Shown in pieces: positions 8,284 to 16,270 of a stretch of DNA of 64,000 nt (the stretch's first letter is position 1; each line of letters starts with the position of its first letter). Where the stretch lies: contig NZ_CP133265.1 in the NCBI RefSeq assembly GCF_030915505.1, positions 2,756,001 to 2,820,000 of the forward strand, given 5' to 3'. The translations under genes and the position numbers were made by a program. Below the pieces are notes generated by a model. It was not told where the DNA came from. It did not search any database and saw only the letters and a program-made list of their open reading frames with translations. This DNA is from Neobacillus sp. OS1-2. Its GTDB lineage: Bacteria > Bacillota > Bacilli > Bacillales > Cytobacillaceae.

Positions 8284-8907
8284 TCAATCCAGTTTTTCTT
8301 TAATCAATTGGATGATCATTTCATAAAATGAAATCCCATGTGGAACAAATTCATCTTTTTTTGCCATTCTGTCGATATGCAGCTTTTCCCCGTTAGGTTT
8401 GATCTTAAATCCTTTAATATTTATTTCTTGTTTAACACCTGACCAAAGATCAATAAAGTCAGAAAAGTTTACTTTGATGATGCCCGAAACTTCTTCTTTT
8501 TGTAAGCAAAATTCATCAAAAGCCAGATTCCGTTTATATAAAAATGTATGTGCGAATTCATTATCAAGTAAGCCCTCATGGTTGACACAATAATGGACGA
8601 TTCCTAATGGTAGTAGCTCTGAAAAAGTAACATCAATTCCTAACTCTTCTTCGATCTCTCTGATGCCATCTGCTGCCGTCTCATGGGCTAATAGGTGTCC
8701 AGCAGATGTAATATCGAAAAGATTCGGATGGTCTTTTTTTTGGTCACAGCGAAGCTGAAGATAAAGATAATCAATTTCCTCTTCACGGCTAACAATCCAG
8801 CAATGAAAGGATTCATGCCAAAGACCTTGTCGATGTACGTCCTCCCTAGTTGCTACCCCAATAGGATTCTGCTGGCTATCAAAAACTCTAACTAATTCAT
8901 TCTCCAT
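8284..8907 (-). CDS. NUDIX hydrolase
   Basis: 207 residues. The Nudix box is complete (GHLLAHETAADG then REIEEELGI, about residues 71-92), with the REXXEE glutamates that bind the metal. The first ~35 residues (ELVRVFDSQQNPIGVATREDVHRQGLWH) match the isopentenyl-diphosphate-isomerase-like Nudix subgroup, many of which have unproven substrates. The ribosome site is GGAGAACAA before ATG. It is monocistronic, and an AT-rich 11-bp inverted repeat sits in its promoter region. Confidence 0.88.
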   Translation of the reverse strand: MENELVRVFDSQQNPIGVATREDVHRQGLWHESFHCWIVSREEEIDYLYLQLRCDQKKDHPNLFDITSAGHLLAHETAADGIREIEEELGIDVTFSELLPLGIVHYCVNHEGLLDNEFAHTFLYKRNLAFDEFCLQKEEVSGIIKVNFSDFIDLWSGVKQEINIKGFKIKPNGEKLHIDRMAKKDEFVPHGISFYEMIIQLIKEKLD

Positions 8908-8928
8908 TGTTTGTTCTCCTTATATAAA

Positions 8929-8965
8929 TATTCTATATATGTAGAATCTCTATGTATATAGAATA
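8929..8965. promoter_or_regulatory. Inverted repeat upstream of the NUDIX gene
   Basis: TATTCTATATA and TATATAGAATA are perfect 11-bp arms 15 bases apart, 20-60 bases upstream of the start. It could be an operator; the high AT content makes chance palindromes more likely. Confidence 0.4.
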
Positions 8966-9097
8966 ATATATTCATCTTGCTCGTGCAACTTGTATTACTA
9001 ATTTCTCCAAAATATGCCTTGTTAAATGTTGAATTTATAAGGCTATTTTTGATTACCCCATTGTTGGGAAGTAGTATCTGGTATAATTAAGGTAACA

Positions 9098-9712
9098 GTG
9101 GAAAACTTATCCTTGGAAAATTGGAAGGGAGTCATTCAAGTGTTATCTTTTGAGGAAAAAAGGGCTATTTTTCATTCATTTAAACTAAAAGAAAAGAAAA
9201 TTAGTAATGGAAGAGTAAGCTTTGTTTATCCTGAGAGTCATCAAAAGGGACAAGTGTTGGCAACACAATTACATCCAAGTGGAAATGGCTACGTAAATGG
9301 TAAGTATATGTCAGCAGAAATCATTGAGAAATATGGGTACGAAGTTGATCCACGTGGTTGGATTTCAATTAAGGTTTTTTCAAAGGATGAAATCGCGAAG
9401 GTGATAACAGAGGCGATGAGGTCAATGGCAGTAGTGGTGCCCAGTGAGGAACCTTTTGAAAAAAATGAGAAGGAAATTTCTCAGCAGACAGATGAGCCAG
9501 TAGAAGAGCAGGTGATTACAGCTCGAAAGGTCGAAAGAAGTTTAGAAACTCAGAGAATGGAAACGATTGGAAAAATTCAACCTTCTACATATGAAATTTA
9601 TCCTGGTTCGTGTTTATTTACCTGGCTGGGCCTGACATTATCGACAATGGAATATGGCTTTTTGGTTTGGAGGAAAGCTGTAAGGAAATATGCGGGAAAT
9701 GGATCAAAATGA
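9098..9712 (+). CDS. Hypothetical protein, 204 residues
   Basis: Starts at GTG with only a weak upstream AAGGTAAC. The first ~115 residues form a compact segment (VLSFEEKRAIFHSFKLKE, HPSGNGYVNGKYM, DPRGWISIKVF) that reads like a real conserved domain, followed by an acidic linker rich in E and Q (about 128-165). I do not recognise the family. The last 35 residues (from PGSCLF) are hydrophobic and unlike the rest; the frame one base over is also open there, to 9828, so a late frameshift is possible but unproven. A terminator follows. Confidence 0.6.
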   Translation: MENLSLENWKGVIQVLSFEEKRAIFHSFKLKEKKISNGRVSFVYPESHQKGQVLATQLHPSGNGYVNGKYMSAEIIEKYGYEVDPRGWISIKVFSKDEIAKVITEAMRSMAVVVPSEEPFEKNEKEISQQTDEPVEEQVITARKVERSLETQRMETIGKIQPSTYEIYPGSCLFTWLGLTLSTMEYGFLVWRKAVRKYAGNGSK

Positions 9713-9736
9713 TAGCATTAAGTATAGTCAATCAGG

Positions 9737-9769
9737 AAACCTTGCCCATTACGCTAGCAAGGTTTTTTC
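9737..9769 (+). terminator. Intrinsic terminator
   Basis: AACCTTGC / GCAAGGTT with an 11-base loop, followed by TTTT. It ends the hypothetical gene at 9098. Confidence 0.75.
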
Positions 9770-9812
9770 TGTGGAATTTAAAAAGACATAAGCGCAAGAA
9801 GGGATGTAAATC

Positions 9813-9851
9813 CCCTTTGCCGAATTGAATAAAAAGGAATTCGGCAAAGGG
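9813..9851 (+). repeat. Perfect 14-bp inverted repeat in the leader of the MOSC gene
   Basis: CCCTTTGCCGAATT and AATTCGGCAAAGGG, 11 bases apart. No T run follows, so it is not an ordinary terminator. Confidence 0.7.
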
Positions 9852-9861
9852 AAATGGAGTT

Positions 9862-9900
9862 ATAACCAGCACAAAGAAAAGGGATGGTTGTGTTGGTTAT
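9862..9900 (+). repeat. Second inverted repeat directly before the MOSC ribosome site
   Basis: ATAACCAGCACAA pairs with TTGTGTTGGTTAT over 13 positions (one G-T wobble), 13-base loop. It ends 7 bases before AGGAGG, close enough to affect translation if transcribed. Confidence 0.65.
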
Positions 9901-9920
9901 AATGTTTAGGAGGAAACAAA

Positions 9921-10634
9921 ATGGCAATTTTATTGAAGCAGGTATTTGTTGGGCTACCAAAAACACTCGGTAGTAATGAGGCAGTCAATCCAATGGAGCG
10001 GGAATGGACAAGTGCAATTTTTAAAGACCCTGTCGAAGGGCCCATCTGGGTTGGCAAAACGGGTCTAACAGGGGATGGGCAGAGTGATTTAGAGCACCAT
10101 GGTGGCCCTGAGAAGGCAGTGTTCGCCTATCCGCTTGAAAATTATTTTTACTGGCAAAAGGAATTGGGGAATTCCGAGATATCCGCTGGCGGTATGGGGG
10201 AAAACTTGGTTTTTGAACATATAACAGAGGAAACCATTGCGATTGGTGATACCTTTCAAATTGGTGAGGCTGTTATTCAAGTTTCGCAGCCTAGACAGCC
10301 TTGCTGGAAACCGGCACGCCGTTTTAAAGTGAAAAACCTAGCGTTGCTATTGCAAAATACAGGAAAAACAGGCTGGTATTTTCGCGTTCTACAAGAAGGA
10401 TCAGTGGAGGCGGGGCAATCATGTACTTTACTCAACCGACCATATCCGCAATGGACTATTCAAAAAGTAAATCAAGTGATCCATGGGAGGCAACAGAACT
10501 TTCCTGAAATGGCAGCACTCTCTGAATGTCATTTGCTTGCCCCGGGAATGAGGGATACTTTAGTAAAGCGAATAGAAAAGCAAGATCCTGGTGCCCCAGA
10601 TATCCGTAGTCGGGTATATGGGCCAAATGAATAA
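9921..10634 (+). CDS. MOSC domain-containing protein
   Basis: 237 residues. The MOSC (molybdenum cofactor sulfurase C-terminal) domain is marked by GDGQSDLEHHGGPEKAVFAY (about 51-70) and by the conserved cysteine in QPRQPCWKPARRF (about 120-130), which in this family carries or transfers sulfur to a molybdenum or pterin centre. The layout is that of the stand-alone YiiM/YflK group, often linked to detoxification of N-hydroxylated compounds. Start ATG with AGGAGG 7 bases upstream. Two stable hairpins precede it. No molybdenum genes are nearby. Confidence 0.88.
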   Translation: MAILLKQVFVGLPKTLGSNEAVNPMEREWTSAIFKDPVEGPIWVGKTGLTGDGQSDLEHHGGPEKAVFAYPLENYFYWQKELGNSEISAGGMGENLVFEHITEETIAIGDTFQIGEAVIQVSQPRQPCWKPARRFKVKNLALLLQNTGKTGWYFRVLQEGSVEAGQSCTLLNRPYPQWTIQKVNQVIHGRQQNFPEMAALSECHLLAPGMRDTLVKRIEKQDPGAPDIRSRVYGPNE

Positions 10635-10668
10635 GCGAACCCAATGTGACCATCAATCAAAAGTGAAC

Positions 10669-10701
10669 GGAAGATGCCTCCTTTAAAGGCGGTCATCTTC
10701 C
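10669..10701. terminator. Bidirectional hairpin between convergent genes
   Basis: GGAAGATG / CATCTTCC flanking CCTCCTTTAAAGGCGG, so nearly the whole 33 bases pair. It lies just after the MOSC gene and spans the stop of the 44-residue gene on the other strand. Confidence 0.55.
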
Positions 10702-10817
10702 CAGGCTCGATCATCATCTTTACTATTGTATTTTTCCTTTACTGTTTGTTCCTCTTGGTTCCGAATCACAGTACTTTTTAACGGTTTCCTTAGCGAACTG
10801 CCGTCTGCCTTTTTCAT
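10683..10817 (-). CDS. Small hypothetical protein, 44 residues
   Basis: ATG preceded by GGGAGAAATACAA, followed by 44 codons of a strongly charged peptide with no hydrophobic segment (KKADGSSLRKPLKST, then QEEQTVKEKYNSKDDDRAWED). The composition resembles small spore or stress peptides of Bacillus, but no family is recognised. It is just downstream of, and probably co-transcribed with, the 79-residue gene at 10830-11069. The stop lies in a hairpin that can end transcription on both strands. Confidence 0.6.
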   Translation of the reverse strand: MKKADGSSLRKPLKSTVIRNQEEQTVKEKYNSKDDDRAWEDDRL

Positions 10818-10829
10818 TTGTATTTCTCC

Positions 10830-11069
10830 CTATGTTTGCTCAAAGAATCCTAAAGCATATTTAACCACTTCTTGAATATCATTCGTTTCGTATGCTACGA
10901 AATCCTCATTGGTGATGTTCATCTTAACACCTTCCAGTGCATATCCGCTTTCTAGATCGAGTTCTAAAAGTACCTCATAACCTTCAGGATTTTTTTTCGC
11001 TTCAATTATGTTGAACGTCTGAATGGAAGTGCCTGTTTCATAATCGATGGATTCCACAAACTCCGACAT
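10830..11069 (-). CDS. Hypothetical protein, 79 residues
   Basis: Small acidic soluble protein (SEFVESIDYETGTSIQTFN, then LLELDLESGYALEGVKM) whose pattern suggests alternating strands with a final helix. ATG has GAAGGCGGTGATTGC upstream. No family is recognised. A 44-residue charged peptide gene follows 12 bases after its stop. Confidence 0.65.
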   Translation of the reverse strand: MSEFVESIDYETGTSIQTFNIIEAKKNPEGYEVLLELDLESGYALEGVKMNITNEDFVAYETNDIQEVVKYALGFFEQT

Positions 11070-11206
11070 GCAATCACCGCCTTCTTTTAGGGTGTAACCT
11101 CTTATAGTTTAACCCTCGGAGCACCAAGTATCCCTTGATTTAAGGGACGATGAGGAGGTAGATAAAATCCCATTTGTTGAGGAATATTTTTAAAAGCCTA
11201 AATGTT

Positions 11207-11245
11207 TTGAAAACGCTTACAATTTACTGAAGGAACTGATATAAT
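11207..11245 (+). promoter_or_regulatory. SigmaA promoter overlapped by a CcpA cre site
   Basis: TTACAA (11217-11222), a 17-base spacer and TATAAT (11240-11245) make a good vegetative promoter. TTGAAAACGCTTACA (11207-11221) fits the cre consensus WTGNAANCGNWNNCW at every position and covers the -35 hexamer, so repression by CcpA during growth on glucose is predicted. Confidence 0.7.
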
Positions 11246-11316
11246 AATACCAAGGAGACCTCATGATTTTTTTCATCAAGAATGTCTTATTGAAATCAAG
11301 AAAGGGGTAGAGAAGA

Positions 11317-11499
11317 ATGACTGAAAGCATTTTTAAACACTTAGAAAAGAAGGGAATCGTCGTTTCAGAGCATCAGATTCAACCTTTCATGTCACAGTGG
11401 GATGCATACAAACTACTCACCAATAATTCAAATCCCGAAAAGTTTGCCACTAATAAGGCAAGCCACAAACATATACCAGTGGAGCCCAAACTCCATTAA
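11317..11499 (+). CDS. Small hypothetical protein, 60 residues
   Basis: ATG with AAAGGGG 11 bases upstream and a complete promoter and cre-like site 70-110 bases upstream. The product (TESIFKHLEKKGIVVSEHQ, then QWDAYKLLTNNSNPEKF) is soluble, with no membrane segment and no recognised domain. The strong promoter context makes it a likely real gene under carbon catabolite control. It is followed by a palindromic repeat that may act as terminator. Confidence 0.6.
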   Translation: MTESIFKHLEKKGIVVSEHQIQPFMSQWDAYKLLTNNSNPEKFATNKASHKHIPVEPKLH

Positions 11500-11554
11500 A
11501 TTTCTCAAAATACTTCATTAAGAAAAATCCCCCATACACTATGAAAAACTTGTA

Positions 11555-11598
11555 AAAGGTGTCAGGCACCATGTTTTCACATGGTGCCTGACACCTTT
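11555..11598. repeat. GTGTCAGGCACC-family palindromic repeat (copy 1)
   Basis: AAAGGTGTCAGGCACCATGT and its reverse complement flank four bases. It lies between convergent genes and ends in a T run on both strands, so it can serve as a bidirectional terminator. Other copies: 19435, 31299, 35560; variants in 29316, 30661, 42063, 45052. Confidence 0.85.
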
Positions 11599-11616
11599 AT
11601 TCATACTTCTATATTG

Positions 11617-13272
11617 TTATTTCGGGTCGTATCCAACGATGGTCCAAATTCCTGTGGAGTCTTGTCTTACTATCCGTTTTAGGTAGACTTTCTTAATCGG
11701 TGTTTTGTCACCACTTACCTCTATGACGGCCTCTTTTCCATTATTTTGGCTTACTTTAAGCTCCTCAATGGTTATCGGGTACTCACCAGTAATCCCATTA
11801 GGGGACATCTTAAGGCTGACAAATATCTGGGCGCTAAATACTGGGTCGAGTTTCCATGGAGAGCTTCCGGCATCTACGCTTTTTTGGTCATTTTCCTCAA
11901 CGGCTAAGTCATATGGAACTTCAACCTGCGGATGCATTTGCCCTTCAACAGTTGGTATTTCTAAGGAACTACTGGTTATGTTTTTTGTCCACGAAACTAG
12001 CTCTTCTAAAGGAACATCCCCAACTACTGCAAATTCATAGCCGTCCATCTGCCAACGTATTGAGCTTACATCCGTTATACCTGCATAAAGACCGCCACCT
12101 CCCAGAACTCCTACATCTTCCTGAATCGGTGACTGAATTTCAGCTTCACCATTATTGAGTTTTCCTAAAATGGACGTAGGGGCTGGTTTAAACTTGCCGC
12201 TCGCTTTTCCTTGTACAAGGATAATCGTATTTGCCTTATCCTTTGAGCTGTAATACGTCTTTACAATTTGTTGTGCAGGAATCACAGCCATGTGGTCCTG
12301 AAAGTATCCAGTAGGGATGGTTTCTAGTTGTTTCGGTATAAAGCCAACAGCTGCCTTGATTTCGTTTAGCTCGTTTACAACTTGCTCAGGATTTATGTCA
12401 ATTACCTTAAAGTCCTCTGGCAGATGATAAGCTAGGAGTTCTTTAGGGATTGACTCGCTGAAGTACATCTTTGTATAGGTTACTTTGTATTGAATAGACT
12501 TTTGCATCGCCGTTTGCTTCTGCAAGGGCAGATTCGTTTCTTTATCAATCCATATTTTATATGGTGAGCCGCCTCTAGGGGTAACCTCCACAATAGAAGC
12601 CTTCCTTCCGGCAATGGTTTCTTCGCCCATAACCTTAGTTGACAAGGCATTCTTTGTTTCGTTTATTTCATTTCCCAGTTCAAAGATAAAATGATAGGCA
12701 TCCGGAAAAGCTGGGAATAAGTGGACTTCCCTTTCTTTCGTTTGCAGCTGCCACTTCTTTTGCCCGTTGTTAATAGTGATAATATCTTTATTTGGACCTT
12801 TAAGCCCTTTAAGGTAATAATGCCCATCTTGATCCGCCCAAACCTCCAACATTGCTTGGGTGGTAGATTCACCTGAAGCATTTGTTTCTGCTATTTCCAT
12901 TATGCCATAATAGGCTTTAACATCCTGAAAGGCAGCAGCCATGGCATTCACGATATTTGTGTGACCAGTGGGTAAAGCGAAATTGATGATAAGTGCCATA
13001 AGTGCCGCGATGCTGGCAATGCCAGTAAACCATGCCCATTTTTTATGTTTGCCCGGTTTCTTTTGGGAAACTTTCTCCTCAACAGCCTTTGTTAATTTCA
13101 TTTGAAAGCCAGGTGTTGGCATAGCTGGCTCCTTTAGGCTTCGGACCATTCTGACTGTTTGAAAAAGCTCTTTTAATTCTTCGGAATCGGTTGAACGTTC
13201 ATCTTCATCCGGCTTTTGTTCCTCATTTAAACGATCAATAAAATTGGATAATTTTCGTTCACTTTGCTCCAT
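11617..13272 (-). CDS. Membrane-anchored anti-sigma-like protein with large extracytoplasmic domain
   Basis: 551 residues. A ~90-residue charged cytoplasmic part (SERKLSNFIDRLNEEQKPDED) precedes a single membrane segment (about 98-118), then ~430 extracytoplasmic residues. The first outer half (MLEVWADQDGHYYLKG, KIWIDKETNLPLQKQ) reads like the outer-membrane-lipoprotein-sorting/RseB fold, the second (IPTGYFQDHMAVIPAQQIVKT, RWQMDGYEFAVVGDV) like DUF4367. It lies 17 bases after the ECF sigma gene and is co-transcribed with it, which is the usual place of an anti-sigma factor. Binding of the sigma factor by the cytoplasmic part is inferred; the signal sensed is unknown. Confidence 0.75.
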   Translation of the reverse strand: MEQSERKLSNFIDRLNEEQKPDEDERSTDSEELKELFQTVRMVRSLKEPAMPTPGFQMKLTKAVEEKVSQKKPGKHKKWAWFTGIASIAALMALIINFALPTGHTNIVNAMAAAFQDVKAYYGIMEIAETNASGESTTQAMLEVWADQDGHYYLKGLKGPNKDIITINNGQKKWQLQTKEREVHLFPAFPDAYHFIFELGNEINETKNALSTKVMGEETIAGRKASIVEVTPRGGSPYKIWIDKETNLPLQKQTAMQKSIQYKVTYTKMYFSESIPKELLAYHLPEDFKVIDINPEQVVNELNEIKAAVGFIPKQLETIPTGYFQDHMAVIPAQQIVKTYYSSKDKANTIILVQGKASGKFKPAPTSILGKLNNGEAEIQSPIQEDVGVLGGGGLYAGITDVSSIRWQMDGYEFAVVGDVPLEELVSWTKNITSSSLEIPTVEGQMHPQVEVPYDLAVEENDQKSVDAGSSPWKLDPVFSAQIFVSLKMSPNGITGEYPITIEELKVSQNNGKEAVIEVSGDKTPIKKVYLKRIVRQDSTGIWTIVGYDPK

Positions 13273-13289
13273 CGAAATGTCCCCCCAAT

Positions 13290-13829
13290 CTATTTATTTT
13301 TAAGGATGTTGGCAAGAGCCTGTAATGCCCGATGCTGCATAACACGAATGGTCACTTCCTTTTTATTCATGATTCTGGCAGTTTCAGCTGTCGAGAAGCC
13401 TTTGATAATCCGAAGTTCAATCACAGTTCGTTGTTCTTCATTAAGCTTATTAAGCTGAATAAGTGCATTTTCAATGATCATCCGCTGTGTACTCTCTTCT
13501 GAAAGATCGGGAACAGCATTTTCTACTGGTTGAAATACATCAATATCAACGGATGGGCCCCTGCGTTTTTTCTTCCGCCATAAGTCGCGAAGCACATTAA
13601 GGGCGACTGTTTTTAAAAAACCAATATATTTATCGGGATGAACGTTTCCCCTTTTTAAATAAGAAATGGCCTTTACAAAGGTTTCTTGCGTGATATCTTC
13701 TGCTTCCTCCCGATTTTGAACTTTATAATAGATGTATCGGTAAACCGGTTCCCACGTTGCGTGGCATATTTCTTCGATGGAAGCCATGTTTCCTTGGTTC
13801 TCATGTTGTGAATTCTTGTTGTCAGGCAT
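13290..13829 (-). CDS. ECF-type RNA polymerase sigma factor
   Basis: 179 residues from the ATG at 13829 (AGGTG 9 bases upstream); the open frame continues to 13892 but without a better site. Region 2 is PVYRYIYYKVQNREEAEDITQETFVKAI and region 4 is LNEEQRTVIELRIIKG with its helix-turn-helix FSTAETARIMNKKEVTIRVM. It belongs to the extracytoplasmic-function class of sigma-70 proteins. The downstream gene encodes the probable membrane anti-sigma partner. Autoregulation is expected, but no promoter pair could be defined by eye. Confidence 0.88.
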   Translation of the reverse strand: MPDNKNSQHENQGNMASIEEICHATWEPVYRYIYYKVQNREEAEDITQETFVKAISYLKRGNVHPDKYIGFLKTVALNVLRDLWRKKKRRGPSVDIDVFQPVENAVPDLSEESTQRMIIENALIQLNKLNEEQRTVIELRIIKGFSTAETARIMNKKEVTIRVMQHRALQALANILKNK

Positions 13830-14087
13830 AGTTTGTGCACCTACTTTCTCTGCCAAGTTGCTAACAATAATAAAAACGTTCAGATGAACCAAGGTGTTAC
13901 ATAACGGTCTATATTTTTATTCATGTTCATATTGGAACCGTCTTTCGTACTTGGCAGGTACGCATTCTTATCAAAAATAGTGGATAGGAATAAAAAGAGG
14001 TAAATGGTAAAATTGTGAAAAGTGGCATATTTTACATAGTTATATTGGGGAAATGGGGATGGATTGGAAGTTTGTAGTAGGATAAGT

Positions 14088-14135
14088 GTCGTTTTCGAAA
14101 GGAACATTTGAAAATATGCTCCTTTCGAAAACGAC
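14088..14135. repeat. Perfect 16-bp inverted repeat
   Basis: GTCGTTTTCGAAAGGA and its reverse complement, 16 bases apart, just downstream of the DUF3889 gene. No T run follows on either strand. Possibly an mRNA-stabilising 3' hairpin. Nothing else is seen between 13893 and 14145. Confidence 0.75.
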
Positions 14136-14145
14136 TACCTTATGT

Positions 14146-14487
14146 TTATCTTGAGGTCTCCTTGAATGAAATCTTATTGACTTTTCCAGTTACATTGTTA
14201 AATTCAATATTTACAAAAACGCCGAATTCTTTTCCGTTATCTTTTAGCCAGAGTTTGAATTTTTCAGTTGAGGATTGTGAGCCGGTGACTCTCCCAATAT
14301 GAAGATAGTCAATGATTTTAGCATTCGGATATTTTTCATGGGTTTTCTCCATTGCGATGGTTCCAAACTTCGCATATGGGGGAATCGGCTTACGTTGTGC
14401 ATTGACAGTATTTATTTTTATGGGTGGTTGTATGCTCACAGAGAAAAAGACAATAGTGGCAAACAAACCAGTTAGCAGTTTTTTCAA
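14146..14487 (-). CDS. Secreted DUF3889 family protein
   Basis: 113 residues with a Sec signal peptide (KKLLTGLFATIVFFSVSI) and cleavage likely after VNA near residue 30. The mature part (PPYAKFGTIAMEKTHEKYPN, then KFKLWLKDNGKEFGVFVNI) matches DUF3889, a small secreted fold seen mainly in Bacillaceae and related in layout to PepSY-type domains. Function unknown. The next gene diverges from it, with overlapping upstream regions. Confidence 0.75.
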   Translation of the reverse strand: MKKLLTGLFATIVFFSVSIQPPIKINTVNAQRKPIPPYAKFGTIAMEKTHEKYPNAKIIDYLHIGRVTGSQSSTEKFKLWLKDNGKEFGVFVNIEFNNVTGKVNKISFKETSR

Positions 14488-14584
14488 GTCATTACCCTCT
14501 TTGCTTTTATTTTTATCATGTCATTTTCGGTCCAAACTTATGAATTTAATACGTAATAGTATTCCAATCAGTGAGGTGAATGAA

Positions 14585-15256
14585 ATGTATCAAGTTATTG
14601 AAAACCATGTGGTTAGAAATGAATATTCAACAATTCCCTTTACGTGGGTTCGTAGTAACGAGCCCTCTAATGGAATCTGTATCATGCTTCCAGGACTTGG
14701 CTATTCCACTCAGCGGCCGTTGTTCCATTATGCGACTGGCATGTGCTTGAATCAAAACATTGATGTTCTACAGATTAATTATCAATTTGCAAAAGATGAG
14801 CGGTTTAGAAAGCTTAAGAAAGAAGAACAAAATCATTGGATGTATGAAGATGTGAAGGCGGTTGTTGAAGAAGTTCTAAGAGAAACTTCTTATGAACATT
14901 GTTTCCTGTTGAGTAAATCAATTGGAACAATTCCGATGGCCTTAGAATGGGTAAAGAAAGACTTCACGAATAAGTCAATTGGCATTTGGCTGACACCACT
15001 TATTAAAGATGATCAAGTATACCATGCACTATTAAAAACCGACCAACCTTCACTGTGTGTGATTGGGGATCAGGATCATCATTTTATTGAAGAGAGGATT
15101 TCTTCATTGAAAAATAATAATCTTGTTCATACTGTTGTGATTCCAAATGCTGATCATGGGTTAGAGATAAAAGGTGATATTTTAGCATCAATAGAAACCA
15201 TAAAACGGGTAATTGAACAGGTACAGGAATTTATGGATAAATTTAGTGATAACTAA
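14585..15256 (+). CDS. Alpha/beta-hydrolase fold protein
   Basis: 223 residues from the ATG at 14585, which follows GTGAGGTGA by 5 bases; the longer open frame upstream runs through the divergent DUF3889 gene and is not used. The pattern is that of small Bacillus alpha/beta hydrolases: an oxyanion-strand segment ICIMLPGLGYSTQRP, a nucleophile-elbow-like LLSKSIGT (Ser flanked by K and I), an acid-bearing strand VIGDQDHHF and a final His in NADHGLEI. The elbow lacks the usual G-x-S-x-G first glycine. The substrate is unknown. Confidence 0.7.
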   Translation: MYQVIENHVVRNEYSTIPFTWVRSNEPSNGICIMLPGLGYSTQRPLFHYATGMCLNQNIDVLQINYQFAKDERFRKLKKEEQNHWMYEDVKAVVEEVLRETSYEHCFLLSKSIGTIPMALEWVKKDFTNKSIGIWLTPLIKDDQVYHALLKTDQPSLCVIGDQDHHFIEERISSLKNNNLVHTVVIPNADHGLEIKGDILASIETIKRVIEQVQEFMDKFSDN

Positions 15257-15315
15257 TGGTCAAGAAACGTTCTTAAGGATTATCTCGTCTCTTCTATTAA
15301 AAGGAAGTGAGTAGT

Positions 15316-16131
15316 ATGTTAAAAAGAACAAACCTAATGGTATTTATTATATTGCTCTGTACGTTTATCACTGGCTGCCAATCAGCGAAATCCAATTCAT
15401 TTGATTACCCTAAAAAACCAACTAAAAACGAAGTGGTCAATATTCATGGAGGTTTGGAAAATATTGATCGTTTAGACCTTTTTGTGAAAAATGCACAGAA
15501 CGGAAAAAAGGATATGATCCGACTTACTCAATATACAATTGAAGGGGATCCGATTTTTCAAGACTTAGAATTTGATGGGACCAAGATAGCAGTTAAAATA
15601 GACTCAACAAAGGATAAGTTTGGCGGGGGAGAGGTTAGAAGCTACGTCTGTAAAGGGATTCGAAAGCAGGAATCCAATACGGAAACACAATATACTTTAG
15701 AAGAATGTCCAGAAATAAGTGATTTACTAACCATTTCCCACGATGCTGAGAAACAAGATCTTTTTGCCTTTGAGCTAAAGTATGGTGTAGGTTTGAAAAA
15801 CAAAATCGATACCAAAAATCAAGAAGTTATTAAGAACTTATCAAATGGCAATACCACCGTCATAGATGATTTTCAGTTTTCAAAAGAAGAACTGAACCAA
15901 ATTTACAAACAGATGATTCTTTCTAATTACTTAGGTGACAAAAGGCTTTCAACCAAATGTACGCAAAAAACATTTGAAGGCTATGAATTGACGATTTGGA
16001 TTAATGACGGGATCCGCCATTTTAAATGGTCGGAATGTGATAAGAGTACGGATGGGACAGAAATGACGGAGTTAGTCCATAACATAGTAGATATCTTAAA
16101 GAACAACTCAGCCTATCAGGCTCTCCAATAG
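15316..16131 (+). CDS. Lipoprotein with DUF4362-like domain
   Basis: 271 residues from the ATG at 15316 (AGGAAG 8 bases upstream). A lipoprotein signal with lipobox FITGC places it on the outer face of the membrane. The C-terminal part (KCTQKTFEGYELTIWINDGIRH, FKWSECDKSTDGTEM) and the N-terminal KNEVVNIHGGLENIDRLDLF match DUF4362, found in Bacillus lipoproteins of unknown role. It is probably transcribed with, or shortly after, the hydrolase gene 59 bases upstream. Confidence 0.75.
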   Translation: MLKRTNLMVFIILLCTFITGCQSAKSNSFDYPKKPTKNEVVNIHGGLENIDRLDLFVKNAQNGKKDMIRLTQYTIEGDPIFQDLEFDGTKIAVKIDSTKDKFGGGEVRSYVCKGIRKQESNTETQYTLEECPEISDLLTISHDAEKQDLFAFELKYGVGLKNKIDTKNQEVIKNLSNGNTTVIDDFQFSKEELNQIYKQMILSNYLGDKRLSTKCTQKTFEGYELTIWINDGIRHFKWSECDKSTDGTEMTELVHNIVDILKNNSAYQALQ

Positions 16132-16270
16132 TAGTTTTTTGAAAGTAAATAGGAATGGTCCAAATTAGATCACGAAAGAAATGAGAAATTGGATTTTCCG
16201 ATAAATGCCCTTCGTCAGAATAAAGAATCTAGTGTTGTTTAAAACGAATAGTACAAAAGGGGATCATGCC

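Noticed and set aside
9898..9903. TATAAT as a -10 box before the MOSC gene
   Set aside because: A start here would place the RNA 5' end within the ribosome site; it is more likely part of the hairpin.
14312..14584. N-terminal extension of the alpha/beta hydrolase
   Set aside because: It is antisense to the DUF3889 gene and has no ribosome site; the ATG at 14585 has a good one.
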